Assembly (NCBI GenBank): GCA_018240785.1
Contig: JAFEFC010000014.1
Location: 47,657 to 111,656 of the forward strand
Reading direction: 5' to 3'
Origin: Pseudomonadota bacterium
GTDB taxonomy: Bacteria; Pseudomonadota; Gammaproteobacteria; Burkholderiales; Rhodocyclaceae
Length of the DNA stretch: 64,000 bases
In this document: positions 1 to 9,717 of the stretch, in pieces
Position numbering within the stretch: the stretch's first letter is position 1
Layout: every line of letters starts with the position of its first letter
The notes under the pieces: model-generated
What the model was told of the DNA's origin: nothing
What the model saw: the letters and a program-made list of their open reading frames with translations, nothing else
Databases searched by the model: none
Translations under genes and position numbers: made by a program

Positions 1-327
1 TCGCGGCGTTGCGCCGGCGTGTGCGCGGGGCGTGAATCTGTTGCGGAGCACGATGCGCGGCTGGCGGGCGCGCTGGCGTCGACGGGGCTCAAGCGCTGGC
101 CCTGGGCAGGGGCGGTGATCGTCGCCGAGCGTCACGCGGACAGCGGGCGCGAGGCCTTCCATGCGTTCGACCACTGGTGCCACCTGGGCAGCGTCGAGCG
201 GCGCGAAGAACTGCCGGCGCTGCTTGCGGCCGCCGAACGCCGCTTCGAACTCGACACCTGGCGCATGCTCGGCCGCTGGCTGGCTGTGCCGGCTCACCTG
301 GCGGCGATCGAACCCGTCCCGGTGTGA
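1..327 (+). CDS. cho: Cho-type (UvrC-like) excinuclease, 3' end only
   Basis: This is the C-terminal 108 codons of a gene that begins before the window. The opening residues CAGVCAGRESVAEHDARL match the cysteine-rich CxGxCxGxE...EHxxRL signature just after the GIY-YIG domain in Cho, and in exonuclease-GIY-YIG fusion proteins. The later FDHWCHLGSV matches the family's conserved D-WC-LG stretch near the C terminus. Cho makes the 3' incision during nucleotide excision repair in the cytoplasm. The catalytic GIY-YIG domain itself is outside the window, so I cannot tell whether this is free Cho or the C-terminal half of a DnaQ-Cho fusion. Confidence 0.7.
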   Translation, partial: SRRCAGVCAGRESVAEHDARLAGALASTGLKRWPWAGAVIVAERHADSGREAFHAFDHWCHLGSVERREELPALLAAAERRFELDTWRMLGRWLAVPAHLAAIEPVPV

Positions 328-375
328 TGCTGCACGCCGCCACTGCGTGCGCCAGTGGCGCGACGCGCGGAATGC

Positions 376-1068
376 TCAGTGCGCAGCGCAGTTGCGCAAC
401 TGCGACAGCTTGTCGAGCACGACCCGGCGGCGCCCTTCGGTGCGGATCAGGCCGTCGCGCGCAAAGCGCGACAGCACCCGGGAAAAGGTCTCGGGCGTGA
501 GGTTGAGTTGCGCAGCGATCGTCTGCTTGTCGCTGGACAGGTGGATTTCCCACTGCTCGGCGTCTTCGGGTGCGAGCTGGGCAAGATACTGGGCGACGCG
601 CTGGGTGCTGTTCAATTGCACGCAAAGCTGCAGATGGGCCATCAGTTCGTAGGCCGCCGCGGCCAGCCGCGCGGTGATGGCCTGCGAGAAGGCGGCCGTT
701 TCGGCCATCGCCTGGCGGAAAGCGGCCACCGGAACGACCAGCAGCCGGCTGCGGCGCTGCGCCTGGATGGTCGCCATGTAGGGACGGCCGAGCAACGCCG
801 CCTCCTCGCCGCAGAGGTCGCCGGAGCCCACCAGACGCAGGAGTTTTTCGTTGCCCGTCGGCGACAGCAGGACACAGCGCACCTCGCCGTCGAGGATCAC
901 ATGTACGCCAGTGGCGACGTCCGGGGCCTGTGCGAGAATCTCGCCGCGTTCCGCACGGATCAGCTTCGAAGCCGAGATCATGCGCGCGAGGGCGGCGTCG
1001 GTGAGCAGGTCGAAAGGAGGAATGCGCTGGAGCTGGGGAATCGAAGGTGCCGGAATCTCGTAATGCAT
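376..1068 (-). CDS. Crp/Fnr-family regulator, DNR-like
   Basis: The 230-residue protein has an N-terminal cyclic-nucleotide-binding beta-roll (roughly residues 15-130), a dimerisation helix and a C-terminal winged helix-turn-helix with the recognition stretch LTPETFSRVLSRF. The N-terminal cysteine cluster that holds the Fe-S centre of FNR/ANR is absent. That places it with DNR/NnrR-type regulators, which sense NO through haem and bind FNR-like boxes. The start at 1068 is supported by an AGGAG six nucleotides upstream. It is divergent from narX and lies beside nap, so control of nitrate and nitrogen-oxide respiration is the natural role. The sensing mode is inferred only from the missing cysteines. 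Confidence 0.85.
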   Translation of the reverse strand: MHYEIPAPSIPQLQRIPPFDLLTDAALARMISASKLIRAERGEILAQAPDVATGVHVILDGEVRCVLLSPTGNEKLLRLVGSGDLCGEEAALLGRPYMATIQAQRRSRLLVVPVAAFRQAMAETAAFSQAITARLAAAAYELMAHLQLCVQLNSTQRVAQYLAQLAPEDAEQWEIHLSSDKQTIAAQLNLTPETFSRVLSRFARDGLIRTEGRRRVVLDKLSQLRNCAAH

Positions 1069-1177
1069 GTTCGTGGCTCCTGGACAGTGAGGCGCGGTGC
1101 GCGGCGATGCAGTCATGAAGTCTAGTTGCCATGCTGGCGGTATCCAATGCAGCGCCCCGGAGCATTCGTGGCATTCC

Positions 1178-1195
1178 ATACCTCGAAGGAGGTAT
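1178..1195. promoter_or_regulatory. 7-2-7 NarL/NarP-type operator
   Basis: ATACCTC and GAGGTAT form a perfect inverted repeat around GAAG. Read as NarL heptamers (consensus TACYYMT), positions 1179-1194 give TACCTCG, a two-base spacer, and the reverse complement of TACCTCC. Both heptamers match six of seven positions, in the exact 7-2-7 layout that NarL and NarP dimers use. It lies about 60 bp upstream of narX and 110 bp upstream of the divergent dnr-like gene, so it may autoregulate narXL. Binding is inferred. Confidence 0.6.
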
Positions 1196-1254
1196 TCGGG
1201 CCGAATCCAACGTGGCGGACGATCCGGCGGCCGCAGTTCGACAGGAGATTGGTC

Positions 1255-3165
1255 ATGGCGCTGAAGCTGCCGCGCTGGCTCGTCAGGCACTCGATCCTGC
1301 TGGTGGTGGCCCTGGCGCTCGTCGCGCTGGCCCTGATCGGCCTTGCCGGCATGAGTGCGTCGGTGATGGTGGCCGAGAGCATGCAGGGCAGCGCCAATGC
1401 GATCAACGTGGCCGGCAGCCTGCGCCGCCTGACCTACCGCGTCACCGCGCTCGTCGTCACCGATGCACTGAGCGACGGCGTGCCGGGCGAGCGGGTGCGC
1501 GAGGCGATCGCCGATTTCGAGCGCGACCTTGCGCATCCGGCGCTGCAGCGCTTCCTGCAGCGCGACCCGGGCGGCCTGTTTGCCGCCACTTATCGTGGTG
1601 TCGAAGCGGCCTGGCGCAGCAGCCTGCGGCCGCGGCTCGAGGAGACGGCGCGCGAAGGCGGGGCGCCGCTGGCGCGCGCCAACGTCGAGCGGCTGCTGGT
1701 GGAAATCGATCCTTTCGTCAACCAGCTCGACACGCTGGTGACGGTGCTCGAACAAGATACCGAGGCGCGCATCGCCGACCTGCGACAGATCCTCGCCGTC
1801 GCCATTGCCGCCGTCCTCGTCGTCATCGCGATGGCACTGCTGCTCCTTCATCGCTCGGTGCACCGCCCGCTGATGGAGCTGTTGCGTGCCGCGCGGGAGA
1901 TCGCGCGGGGCGATCTGTCCGCGCGCGTGGTGCATGTCGGCCATGACGAGCTGGGCCGCGTCGGCGCCACCTTCAACCTGATGGCCAGCGAGATGTCGCG
2001 CCAGTACCAGACGCTGGAACAGCGCGTGGCGGAAAAGACCGCCGAACTGCAACGCACCAACCGCTCGCTGGAACTGCTCTACCACGCCATCGCGCGCCTG
2101 TACCAGACGCCGACCGCGCCCGAAGCCTACGAGGCGACGCTGCGCGACATCGACCAGATCGCCGGCCTCGCTGGGAGCTTCGTGTGCATCGAGCCGCGCC
2201 ACGACGGCCCTGCGGCGGTGATCGCATCGACCCTCGGCGCGTGTCCGGACCGGCTCGCTGCAGGAGACGCGGCCTGCGACGCGTGCCGCAATGCGCGCAC
2301 GCCGAGCTTCGACTGGTCGGCGCGAGAAACCGAACTGCTGCGCCTGCCCTTGCGCGACCGCGAACACCACTACGGCATGCTGCGCCTCTCCCTTCCTGCC
2401 GGTGCGCGTCTTGAGGACTGGCAGTTCCAGCTCGTCGAGGCGCTGACGCGGCATATCGGCATGGCGCTCGGTGCCGCCCGCCGCGGCGAGCAGGAGCGTC
2501 TTCTGGCGCTGCAGGAAGAGCGTTCGGTGATCGCGCGCGAGCTGCACGATTCGCTCGCGCAGGCCTTGTCCTACATGAAGATCCAGGCCAGCCTGCTGCA
2601 GCCCTTGCTCGGCGAGCCGGCGCGCGCTGCGGAGGCCGCCCGCGTACTGACCGACCTGCGCGAGGGCATCAGCGCGGCCTATCGCCAGTTGCGCGAGCTG
2701 CTGGTGTCCTTCCGCCTCGAGCTGTCGGGGGATTTCCCCAGCCTGCTGCGCGAGGCGGTGCAGGAGCATGCCGCGCGTGGCGGCGTGACCGTGAAGCTCA
2801 GCACCCGGCTGGCCGACTGTGCCCTGAGTCCCAACCAGGAAGTCCACGTGCTGCAGATCGTGCGCGAAGCCCTGTCGAACATGGTGCGCCACGCCCACGC
2901 CCGCAACGCAATGGTGAGCCTGTCGTGCGACGCTGGCGACGAAGTCAGCGTGACCATCGAGGATGATGGCGTCGGGCTGGGAGAGCCGCCGGCCGATCCG
3001 TGGCAGCATCATGGTCTCGCCATCATGCGCGAGCGTGCGCGGGGCCTCGGAGGCACACTCGAGATCGGCGCCGGACCCGGCGGCGGAACACGCGTCAGCC
3101 TGCGCTTTCGCGCCGATCGCCACCAACCTGTGCCAGTCGCTCCCAGCCTGGAGAAGCCCCTTTGA
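1255..3165 (+). CDS. narX: Nitrate/nitrite sensor histidine kinase NarX
   Basis: The 636-residue membrane kinase has two N-terminal transmembrane segments flanking a periplasmic domain. That domain carries a P-box-like stretch (AINVAGSLRRLTYRV) of the kind that binds nitrate and nitrite. HAMP, a cysteine-containing GAF-like central part (ACDACRNA), the HisKA_3 box ARELHDSLAQ with phospho-acceptor His431, and an HATPase domain ending in DDGVGLG and GGGTRVSL follow. The start at 1255 has an AGGAG ten bases upstream and removes an implausible extension preceding the first hydrophobic segment. It overlaps narL by four bases, so the two are translationally coupled. NarX autophosphorylates and hands phosphate to NarL. 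Confidence 0.93.
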   Translation: MALKLPRWLVRHSILLVVALALVALALIGLAGMSASVMVAESMQGSANAINVAGSLRRLTYRVTALVVTDALSDGVPGERVREAIADFERDLAHPALQRFLQRDPGGLFAATYRGVEAAWRSSLRPRLEETAREGGAPLARANVERLLVEIDPFVNQLDTLVTVLEQDTEARIADLRQILAVAIAAVLVVIAMALLLLHRSVHRPLMELLRAAREIARGDLSARVVHVGHDELGRVGATFNLMASEMSRQYQTLEQRVAEKTAELQRTNRSLELLYHAIARLYQTPTAPEAYEATLRDIDQIAGLAGSFVCIEPRHDGPAAVIASTLGACPDRLAAGDAACDACRNARTPSFDWSARETELLRLPLRDREHHYGMLRLSLPAGARLEDWQFQLVEALTRHIGMALGAARRGEQERLLALQEERSVIARELHDSLAQALSYMKIQASLLQPLLGEPARAAEAARVLTDLREGISAAYRQLRELLVSFRLELSGDFPSLLREAVQEHAARGGVTVKLSTRLADCALSPNQEVHVLQIVREALSNMVRHAHARNAMVSLSCDAGDEVSVTIEDDGVGLGEPPADPWQHHGLAIMRERARGLGGTLEIGAGPGGGTRVSLRFRADRHQPVPVAPSLEKPL

Positions 3166-3809
3166 ACAATGAGCTGCAACGCGTCCTGATCGTCGATGAC
3201 CATCCCCTGTTTCGCAAGGGGCTGGCGCAGATGTTGCAAACGATTCCGGCCTTCCACCTTGTGGGCGAGGCTGCCGGCGGCGCCGAGGGGCTGGCGCTGG
3301 CGCAGGAGCTGCAGCCCGACCTGATACTGCTCGACCTCAACATGCGCGACGTGGGCGGCATCGAGGTGCTGCGCGGCCTGCGCGCGGCACAGCTCGAAGC
3401 GCGGGTGGTCATGATCACCGTCTCCGACCGCGCCGCCGACCTGGTCGCCGCGCTGCAGGCCGGCGCCGACGGCTACCTGCTGAAGGACATGGAGCCGGAG
3501 GCGATGATGGCCGCGTTGCGCGATGCCGCCGCGGGCCGCATCGTGGTGTCCGAGCAGCTCACCCATCTGCTGGCGGCCGCGCTGCGCGGCGACAACCGGC
3601 CGCATACCGCGGCGGCGGCGGGGCTGACCGAGCAGGAGGCGCGCATCCTGGAGAAGATCGCCGCCGGCTTGTCGAACAAGCTCATCGGGCGGGAGCTCGA
3701 CATCGCCGAGGGCACGGTGAAGGTGCACGTCAAGCACATCCTGCGCAAGCTCGAGCTGCGCTCGCGGGTCGAGGCGGCGGTGTGGGCAGTGGAGCATCTG
3801 CGCGATTGA
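3162..3809 (+). CDS. narL: Nitrate/nitrite response regulator NarL
   Basis: The 215-residue response regulator has a receiver domain starting RVLIVDDHPLF with phospho-acceptor Asp58 (LLDLNMRD), then a LuxR-type helix-turn-helix (LTEQEARILEKIAAGLSNK ... EGTVKVHVKHILRKL). The most plausible start is a TTG at 3162 that overlaps the narX stop and has GGAGAAG upstream; no in-frame ATG exists near the beginning of the receiver domain. It should act with NarX to control nap and other anaerobic genes through heptamer sites such as the one at 1178-1195. TTG initiation and overlap suggest its level is tied to narX translation. Confidence 0.93.
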   Translation: MNNELQRVLIVDDHPLFRKGLAQMLQTIPAFHLVGEAAGGAEGLALAQELQPDLILLDLNMRDVGGIEVLRGLRAAQLEARVVMITVSDRAADLVAALQAGADGYLLKDMEPEAMMAALRDAAAGRIVVSEQLTHLLAAALRGDNRPHTAAAAGLTEQEARILEKIAAGLSNKLIGRELDIAEGTVKVHVKHILRKLELRSRVEAAVWAVEHLRD

Positions 3810-3891
3810 TCCGCACGCCGCGCGGCGGCGAAGGACGCGCCGGTGCAAGCAACGAATTTCGCATGAAATAACCCATGCCGCGGGCGCAGTC

Positions 3892-3905
3892 TTGATGGGA
3901 ATCAA
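3892..3905. promoter_or_regulatory. FNR/ANR/DNR box upstream of napF
   Basis: TTGAT and ATCAA arms surround GGGA, a perfect match to the FNR consensus TTGAT-N4-ATCAA. Its centre at 3898.5 predicts a transcription start near 3940 if it is a class II site (-41.5). A weak -10-like TTCAAT lies at 3928-3933, and napF begins at 3962. Anaerobic or NO-dependent activation of the whole nap operon is therefore likely, by FNR/ANR or by the DNR-like protein at 376-1068. Confidence 0.85.
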
Positions 3906-3961
3906 TGGCCGCGTTCGCGTTATGGCTTTCAATCGTCCCTGTCGATTGCCTGGAGCTTGCC

Positions 3962-4492
3962 GTGGATACTGCGTCATTGTCGCGTCGTGGTTTCTTGCGC
4001 GGACGCGTGAACTCGGCTGCCGCCCAGCGTCCGCCATGGGCGCGGGAAGAGGTCGACTTCACTGCGCGCTGCACGCGTTGCAATGCCTGCATCGATCACT
4101 GCCCCACTCACATCCTGGTGCGCGCCGACGGCGGTTACCCCGCGGTCGACTTCAGTCGCGGCGAATGCACTTTCTGCGGCGAGTGCCTGAGCCGCTGCGA
4201 ACCCCGCGCGCTGTTGCGCACTGACGACGACGCAGTGCCGTGGCCGCTGCGCGCGCGCATCGGCGATACCTGCCTGGCGGCGCAGGGGGTCGAGTGCCGC
4301 ATCTGCGGCGAGGCCTGCCCGACCGGCGCCATCCGCTTCCGGCCGCGGCTCGGCGGCGTCGCCCTGCCGGCGCTGGAAATCGATGCCTGCAATGGCTGCG
4401 GCGCCTGCTTCGGACCCTGCCCGGTGCGCACGATTGCGATCGCGCCCACGGATCCGCGCGAATCGAGCGCCCTCACGGAGGTCAAGCAATGA
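3962..4492 (+). CDS. napF: Ferredoxin-type protein NapF
   Basis: The 176-residue cytoplasmic iron-sulfur protein has an N-terminal SRRGFLRGR and four cysteine groups (CTRCNACIDHCP, CTFCGECLSRCE, CRICGEACP, CNGCGACFGPCP), as in NapF. NapF interacts with NapA in the cytoplasm and is thought to help assemble its Fe-S cluster before Tat export. I chose the GTG at 3962, with GGAG upstream, rather than an upstream ATG at 3905 that falls within the FNR box. The gene ends in an ATGA overlap with napD. It heads the operon. Confidence 0.92.
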   Translation: MDTASLSRRGFLRGRVNSAAAQRPPWAREEVDFTARCTRCNACIDHCPTHILVRADGGYPAVDFSRGECTFCGECLSRCEPRALLRTDDDAVPWPLRARIGDTCLAAQGVECRICGEACPTGAIRFRPRLGGVALPALEIDACNGCGACFGPCPVRTIAIAPTDPRESSALTEVKQ

Positions 4493-4743
4493 AGATCGCA
4501 AGTCTGGTCGTGCGGGCGATGCCGCGCGATTTCCCCGAGGTGCAGGAGGCCCTGCGCCGCATTCCGGGCGTCGAGCTGCATGGTGCGTCGGCCGAGACCG
4601 GCAAGATCATCGTCACCGTGGAAGACGGTGAGGGCTGGTCGGTCGCCGATTCCATCGTGGCCGTGAACATGGCACCGAAAGTCCACGGCGTGACGCTCGC
4701 CTATGAATACACCGACGAAGGTCTCGAACATCTGGAGGCATGA
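4489..4743 (+). CDS. napD: NapA chaperone NapD
   Basis: The 84-residue protein starts at the ATGA overlap with napF. It has the ferredoxin-fold features of Nap[13 protein letters not shown], the GVELHGA strand-turn, and the central VTVEDGEGW. NapD binds the Tat signal peptide of NapA in the cytoplasm and prevents premature export until the molybdenum cofactor is loaded. The usual length is about 80-90 residues. napA begins one base after its stop, so the two are translated together. Confidence 0.92.
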   Translation: MKIASLVVRAMPRDFPEVQEALRRIPGVELHGASAETGKIIVTVEDGEGWSVADSIVAVNMAPKVHGVTLAYEYTDEGLEHLEA

Positions 4744-4744
4744 A

Positions 4745-7291
4745 ATGACCATGGATCGACGCGAATTCATCAAGACCAACGCGATCGCTGCCGCGGCGGC
4801 GACCGCCGGCATCGGCATCCCGGTGGTCGCCGAGGCGCAGACCAAAGGGGCGGACGGGACCAAGGTACGCTGGGACAAGGCCGCATGCCGCTTCTGCGGC
4901 ACCGGCTGCTCGGTGCTCGTCGGCGTGCAGAACGGGCGCGTGGTGGCCACCCAGGGCGACCCCGATTCGCCCGTCAATCGCGGCCTGAACTGCATCAAGG
5001 GCTACTTCCTGTCCAAGATCATGTACGGCGAGGATCGCCTCACCAAGCCGCTGCTGCGCATGAAGAACGGCAAGTACGACAAGAACGGCGAATTCACGCC
5101 GATCACCTGGAACCAGGCGTTCGACATCATGGCCGAGAAGTGGAAGGCCGCGATCAAGGCCACCGGGCCGGATTCGATCGCGATGTTCGGCTCCGGTCAA
5201 TGGACGATCTGGGAAGGCTATGCCGCCTCCAAGCTGTACAAGGCGGGCTTTCGCACCAACAACCTCGACCCCAATGCGCGCCACTGCATGGCCTCCGCGG
5301 TGGCGGGCTTCATGCGCACCTTCGGTATCGACGAACCGATGGGCTGCTACGACGACATCGAGAACACCGACACCTTCGTGTTGTGGGGCTCGAACATGGC
5401 GGAGATGCACCCCATCCTGTGGAGCCGCATCACCGACCGGCGCCTGTCCAAGGAGGGCACCGAAGTCCACGTGCTGTCGACTTTCGAGCATCGCTCGTAC
5501 GAGCTCGCCGACAACCCGATGATCTTCGTGCCGCAGACTGACCTGGCGATCCTCAACTACATCTGCAACCACATCATCCAGACCAAGCGGGTCAACACCG
5601 CTTTCGTGAATCGCAACGTGAAGTTCAAGCTGGGCGAGACCGACATCGGCTTCGGCCTGCGCCCCAATCACGTGCTGGAGGCCAAGGCCACCAATAACGG
5701 CTATCCCGACGCCGAGGGCAAGCCCAAGGGCGACACCGGTGCCGCCAAGGACATCAGCTTCGACGAATTCGCGAAGTTCGTCTCCACCTACACTGCCGAA
5801 TACACCTCCAAGCTGTCCGGCGTGCCGGTGGACAAGCTCAAGCGCCTGGCCGAGGTCTATGCCGATCCCAACCGCAAGGTGGTGTCGTTCTGGACCATGG
5901 GCTTCAATCAGCACACCCGCGGCACCTGGGTGAACAACATGATCTACAACGTCCACCTGCTGGTGGGCAAGATCAGCGAACCCGGCAACAGCCCGTTCTC
6001 GCTCACCGGCCAGCCTTCCGCCTGCGGCACGGCGCGCGAAGTCGGCACTTTCTCGCACCGCCTGCCGGCCGACATGGTCGTCACCAACCCGGTGCATCGC
6101 GCGCATACCGAGGAGATCTGGAAGCTGCCCGAAGGCACCATCCCGGCCAAGGTCGGCCTGCATGCGGTGGCGCAGAGCCGCGCGCTGAAGGACGGCAAGA
6201 TCAAGTGCTACTGGACCACCACCACCAACAACATGCAGGCGGGTCCCAACGTCAATGGCGAGGTCTACCCGGGCTGGCGCAATCCGGAAGCCTTCGTTGT
6301 CGTGTCGGACGTGTACCCGACCGTGTCGGCGCTGTCGGCCGACCTGATCCTGCCGAGCGCGATGTGGACCGAGAAGGAAGGCGCCTTCGGCAACGCCGAG
6401 CGCCGTACCCAGTTCTGGCGCCAGCAGGTGTCCGCGCCCGGCGAGGCCAAGTCCGACCTGTGGCAGTACATGGAGTTTTCCAAGCGCTTCAAGGTCGAGG
6501 AAGTGTGGCCGGCCGAGCTGATCGCGAAGAAGCCGGAGTACAAGGGCAAGACCTTGTTCGACGTGCTGTACGCCAATGGCCAGGTGAACAGGTTCCCGCT
6601 CACCGACGTCGAGAAGGCGAACGGGCATGCCATCAAGGGCTACATGAACGACGAGTCGAAGGCACTCGGCTTCTATCTGCAGAAGGGCCTGTTCGAGGAA
6701 TACGCGATGTTCGGTCGCGGCCACGGCCATGACCTCGCCGATTTCGACATGTACCACAAGGCGCGCGGCCTGCGCTGGCCGGTGGTGGAAGGCAAGGAGA
6801 CCCTGTGGCGCTTCCGTGAGGGCTACGACCCGTACGTGAAGACCGGCGAGGGCGTGAAGTTCTACGGCCACAAGGACAACAAGGCAGTGGTGTTCGCGCT
6901 GCCCTACCAGGATCCTCCCGAGAAGCCCGACGCCGAGTTCGACATGTGGCTGTGCACCGGCCGCGTGCTGGAGCACTGGCACACCGGTTCGATGACGCGC
7001 CGCGTGCCCGAGCTGCACAAGGCGGTGCCCGAGGCGCAGATCTTCATGCATCCGGACGACGCCACCAAGCGCGGCCTGCAGCGCGGCATGACGGTGAAGG
7101 TCGCCTCGCGTCGCGGCGAGATCGTCGCCCGGCTGGAGACGCGCGGCCGCAACAAGCCGCCGGTGGGCTTGATCTTCATCCCCTTCTTCGACGAGGGCCG
7201 GCTGGTGAACAAGCTCACGCTGGACGCCACCTGCCCCATCTCGAAGGAAACCGACTACAAGAAGTGCGCGGTGAAGGTGACCAAGGTCTGA
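4745..7291 (+). CDS. napA: Periplasmic nitrate reductase catalytic subunit NapA
   Basis: The 848-residue molybdoprotein reduces nitrate to nitrite in the periplasm. A Tat signal (DRREFIK followed by an alanine-rich stretch) leads into the [4Fe-4S] motif CRFCGTGC with its fourth ligand in LNCIKGY. Cys181 in ARHCMAS is the expected molybdenum ligand between the two pterin guanine dinucleotides. The C terminus carries the typical cofactor-binding cap ([11 protein letters not shown] ... MHPDDA). Two starts are possible, 4745 (MTMDRRE) and 4751; the signal peptide is the same. It sits between napD and napG and receives electrons through NapB from NapC or NapGH. Confidence 0.97.
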   Translation: MTMDRREFIKTNAIAAAAATAGIGIPVVAEAQTKGADGTKVRWDKAACRFCGTGCSVLVGVQNGRVVATQGDPDSPVNRGLNCIKGYFLSKIMYGEDRLTKPLLRMKNGKYDKNGEFTPITWNQAFDIMAEKWKAAIKATGPDSIAMFGSGQWTIWEGYAASKLYKAGFRTNNLDPNARHCMASAVAGFMRTFGIDEPMGCYDDIENTDTFVLWGSNMAEMHPILWSRITDRRLSKEGTEVHVLSTFEHRSYELADNPMIFVPQTDLAILNYICNHIIQTKRVNTAFVNRNVKFKLGETDIGFGLRPNHVLEAKATNNGYPDAEGKPKGDTGAAKDISFDEFAKFVSTYTAEYTSKLSGVPVDKLKRLAEVYADPNRKVVSFWTMGFNQHTRGTWVNNMIYNVHLLVGKISEPGNSPFSLTGQPSACGTAREVGTFSHRLPADMVVTNPVHRAHTEEIWKLPEGTIPAKVGLHAVAQSRALKDGKIKCYWTTTTNNMQAGPNVNGEVYPGWRNPEAFVVVSDVYPTVSALSADLILPSAMWTEKEGAFGNAERRTQFWRQQVSAPGEAKSDLWQYMEFSKRFKVEEVWPAELIAKKPEYKGKTLFDVLYANGQVNRFPLTDVEKANGHAIKGYMNDESKALGFYLQKGLFEEYAMFGRGHGHDLADFDMYHKARGLRWPVVEGKETLWRFREGYDPYVKTGEGVKFYGHKDNKAVVFALPYQDPPEKPDAEFDMWLCTGRVLEHWHTGSMTRRVPELHKAVPEAQIFMHPDDATKRGLQRGMTVKVASRRGEIVARLETRGRNKPPVGLIFIPFFDEGRLVNKLTLDATCPISKETDYKKCAVKVTKV

Positions 7292-7359
7292 GGAAGCGCG
7301 AGGCATGAGGCAGGCGGCGGCGTGAGCCGTCGCCTGCCGGGCAAGACGCCGCCTCGTCG

Positions 7360-7380
7360 GCCCGTCCGCCGCGGACGGGC
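7360..7380. repeat. Intercistronic hairpin between napA and napG
   Basis: GCCCGTCCGC is followed after one base by its perfect reverse complement GCGGACGGGC, giving a 9-bp stem with a three-base loop. No T-run follows, so this looks like an mRNA-stabilising or partly attenuating hairpin inside the nap operon rather than a terminator. It lies in the only long gap (125 bp) between nap genes. Confidence 0.5.
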
Positions 7381-7416
7381 GGGAGCGCGACCTTGTGCCG
7401 TGCCCGGGAAGGGATC

Positions 7417-8313
7417 ATGAGCGACCACCACACATCCAGCCAGGCCAGCGCGCAGTCGGGCGCGGTGCCGTCTTCGCGCCGCCGCTTCCTCAAGGATGCG
7501 GCCGGTGTCGCGGGCGGCGCAGGCCTGCTGGCGCTGGGCGCCGGGCTTTACGCGCGCCAGGCATCGGCCCTGCCGGCCACCGCCATCCGCCCCCCCGGGG
7601 CGCTGGCCGAAGCCGACTTCCTCGCCGCCTGCGTGCGCTGCGGGCTGTGCGTGCGCGACTGCCCCTACGACACCCTGAAGCTGGCCCGGCTGGGCGACGG
7701 CGTTGCCACCGGCACGCCCTATTTCGAGGCGCGCAAGATCGCATGCGAGATGTGCGACGACATCCCTTGCGTCGCCGCCTGCCCCACCGGCGCGCTGGAC
7801 CATGGCCTGAAGGAGATCGGCAAGGCGAAGATGGGCCTCGCGGTGCTGATCGACCAGGAGAACTGCCTCAATTTTCTCGGCTTGCGCTGCGATGTCTGCT
7901 ACCGCGTGTGCCCGGTGATCGACAAGGCGATCACCCTGGAGCGCATCCACAATCCGCGCTCCGACCGTCACGCGATGCTGCTGCCGACGGTGCATTCCGA
8001 GTACTGCACCGGCTGCGGCAAGTGCGAGAAATCCTGCGTGCTGCCGGGCGAGGCGGCGATCAAGGTGCTGCCGATCAAGCTCGCCCAGGGCTCCAAGGCC
8101 GAGCACTACCTGCGCGGCTGGGAAGAGAAGAAGGCTGCCGGTGAGTCGCTCATCGGCAAGCAGGTGGAACTGCCGGTACGCGGGCTGGAAGGCAAGGCCT
8201 ATGGCGACACCCGAGTCGCTCCGGGCGAGGGGCCAGCCGCCGGCGAGGGGGCGGTTCCCGACTACAAGCCGCCGTCCCGGCCGGGCGGCGTCGATTCCGG
8301 GTGGAAGCCATGA
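7417..8313 (+). CDS. napG: Quinol dehydrogenase ferredoxin subunit NapG
   Basis: The 298-residue protein has a Tat signal ([12 protein letters not shown]) and four [4Fe-4S] groups: [35 protein letters not shown] and [11 protein letters not shown]. With membrane protein NapH it forms a quinol-oxidising module that feeds electrons to NapC/NapB on the periplasmic side. The start at 7417 follows GGGAAGGGA. The C-terminal proline/glycine-rich tail overlaps the napH start by four bases. Confidence 0.93.
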   Translation: MSDHHTSSQASAQSGAVPSSRRRFLKDAAGVAGGAGLLALGAGLYARQASALPATAIRPPGALAEADFLAACVRCGLCVRDCPYDTLKLARLGDGVATGTPYFEARKIACEMCDDIPCVAACPTGALDHGLKEIGKAKMGLAVLIDQENCLNFLGLRCDVCYRVCPVIDKAITLERIHNPRSDRHAMLLPTVHSEYCTGCGKCEKSCVLPGEAAIKVLPIKLAQGSKAEHYLRGWEEKKAAGESLIGKQVELPVRGLEGKAYGDTRVAPGEGPAAGEGAVPDYKPPSRPGGVDSGWKP

Positions 8314-9242
8314 GCGCCCAGGGCACCTTCGGCGAAGGCGGGCGCAAGCTGCCGCCCACCAGCGTGCGTGGCGCGGCGCGGCGCGGCGTGGCGGCGAGGC
8401 CCGGGCGCGAGGCGATCGCGGCCAAGGGCTGGCTGCCGGCGTACAAGTGGCTGCTGCTGCGCCGCCTGTCCCAGCTCGGCATCCTCGCGCTGTTCCTGGC
8501 CGGCCCCTGGTTCGGCCTGTGGATCGTGAAGGGCAACCTGTCCTCCAGCCTGACGCTGGGTGTGTTGCCCCTCACCGACCCCTTCCTGCTGGCGCAGCAG
8601 CTTGCCGCCGGTCACTGGCCCTATCGCGAGGCGCTGCTCGGCGGCGGCATTGTGCTGGCCTTCTACCTGCTGTTCGGCGGCCGGCTGTTCTGCTCCTGGG
8701 TGTGCCCGGTGAACATGGTCACCGATGCCGCGGCCTGGCTGCGGCGGCGCCTGGGCTTGAAGGGCGGCAAGGTGCCCGCGGGCAGCACGCGCTACTGGCT
8801 GCTGGGCTTCGTGCTGGTGGCGGCAGCGGCGACCGGTTCGCTGGCCTGGGAGTGGGTCAACCCGGTGTCCATGCTGAATCGCGCGCTGATCTTCGGCTTC
8901 GGCCTGGCATGGGGCATCGTCGGCGGCATTTTCCTGTACGACCTGCTCATCGCGCCCCGCGGCTGGTGCGGACACCTGTGCCCGCAGGGCGCCTTCTACG
9001 GCCTGCTCGGGCGCGCCACCCTGGTGCGCGTGTCGGCCGACCGACGCTCGGCCTGCAACGACTGCATGGACTGCTTCGCGGTGTGTCCCGAACCCCAGGT
9101 CATCCGTCCGGCGCTGAAGGGCGTCGGCCAGGACCATCCGCTGATCCTCGATGGCGACTGCACAACCTGCGGCCGCTGCGTCGATGTCTGCGGCAAGGAT
9201 GTTTTCCGTATTACGACCCGATTCAACAGGAGCGAGTCATGA
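8310..9242 (+). CDS. napH: Quinol dehydrogenase membrane subunit NapH
   Basis: The 310-residue polytopic membrane protein has four or five hydrophobic segments, the two CxxxCP motifs of the NapH/NosR/RdxA family (CSWVCPVN and CGHLCPQG), and a cytoplasmic pair of [4Fe-4S] sites at its end ([12 protein letters not shown] and [11 protein letters not shown]). It partners NapG in menaquinol or ubiquinol oxidation. The start overlaps napG (ATGA) and the stop overlaps napB (ATGA), so translation of G, H and B is coupled. Confidence 0.93.
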   Translation: MSAQGTFGEGGRKLPPTSVRGAARRGVAARPGREAIAAKGWLPAYKWLLLRRLSQLGILALFLAGPWFGLWIVKGNLSSSLTLGVLPLTDPFLLAQQLAAGHWPYREALLGGGIVLAFYLLFGGRLFCSWVCPVNMVTDAAAWLRRRLGLKGGKVPAGSTRYWLLGFVLVAAAATGSLAWEWVNPVSMLNRALIFGFGLAWGIVGGIFLYDLLIAPRGWCGHLCPQGAFYGLLGRATLVRVSADRRSACNDCMDCFAVCPEPQVIRPALKGVGQDHPLILDGDCTTCGRCVDVCGKDVFRITTRFNRSES

Positions 9243-9691
9243 AAAAACCCACCCGTAAACTCGTGCTTGCGTTCGTGGCCGCGCTCGGGCTTGCCGCTGC
9301 GCTGCCGCCGTCCGCCAGTGCGCAGGCCGTCAAGAGCATCCGCGGCACCGATGTTTCCGCGCCGGAAGCCGCGCCCGGCGGCTTCAAGCCGATTCCCGAT
9401 CAGGCACCGATACAGCGCGACTACGTGCAGCAGCCGCCGCTGATCCCGCACAAGGTCGAAGGCTACGAAGTCACCAAGAACTTCAACAAATGCATGGATT
9501 GCCACGCCTGGAGCCGCTACAAGGAGACCGGCGCGACCAAGGTCAGCCTGACGCACTTCAAGGACCGCGACGGTGGCGAACTGTCCAACGTCTCGCCGCG
9601 GCGCTACTTCTGCATGCAGTGCCACGTGCCGCAGACCGACGCCAAACCCCTGGTGGGCAACCAGTTCCAGCGCGCGGAAGGGCTGCGCTAG
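9239..9691 (+). CDS. napB: Nitrate reductase dihaem cytochrome NapB
   Basis: The 150-residue periplasmic cytochrome has a Sec signal (KLVLAFVAALGLAAALP ... SASA) and two haem motifs, CMDCH and CMQCH. The SPRRYFCMQCHVPQ block is diagnostic for NapB. It passes electrons from NapC to NapA. Its haems need the Ccm system encoded downstream at 12.5-19.7 kb. The start overlaps the napH stop. Confidence 0.95.
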   Translation: MKKPTRKLVLAFVAALGLAAALPPSASAQAVKSIRGTDVSAPEAAPGGFKPIPDQAPIQRDYVQQPPLIPHKVEGYEVTKNFNKCMDCHAWSRYKETGATKVSLTHFKDRDGGELSNVSPRRYFCMQCHVPQTDAKPLVGNQFQRAEGLR

Positions 9692-9717
9692 GCCAGCGAC
9701 GAGATCGGGGATAAACC

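Noticed and set aside
1069-3126. Very long open frame on the minus strand in line with the dnr-like gene
   Set aside because: It is antisense to narX, has no recognisable domain before MHYEIPAP, and is typical of high-GC shadow frames. The real start at 1068 has a good ribosome site.
4613-7306. 897-codon open frame antisense to napA
   Set aside because: It mirrors napA codon bias. The translation is rich in His, Leu and Val without any domain.
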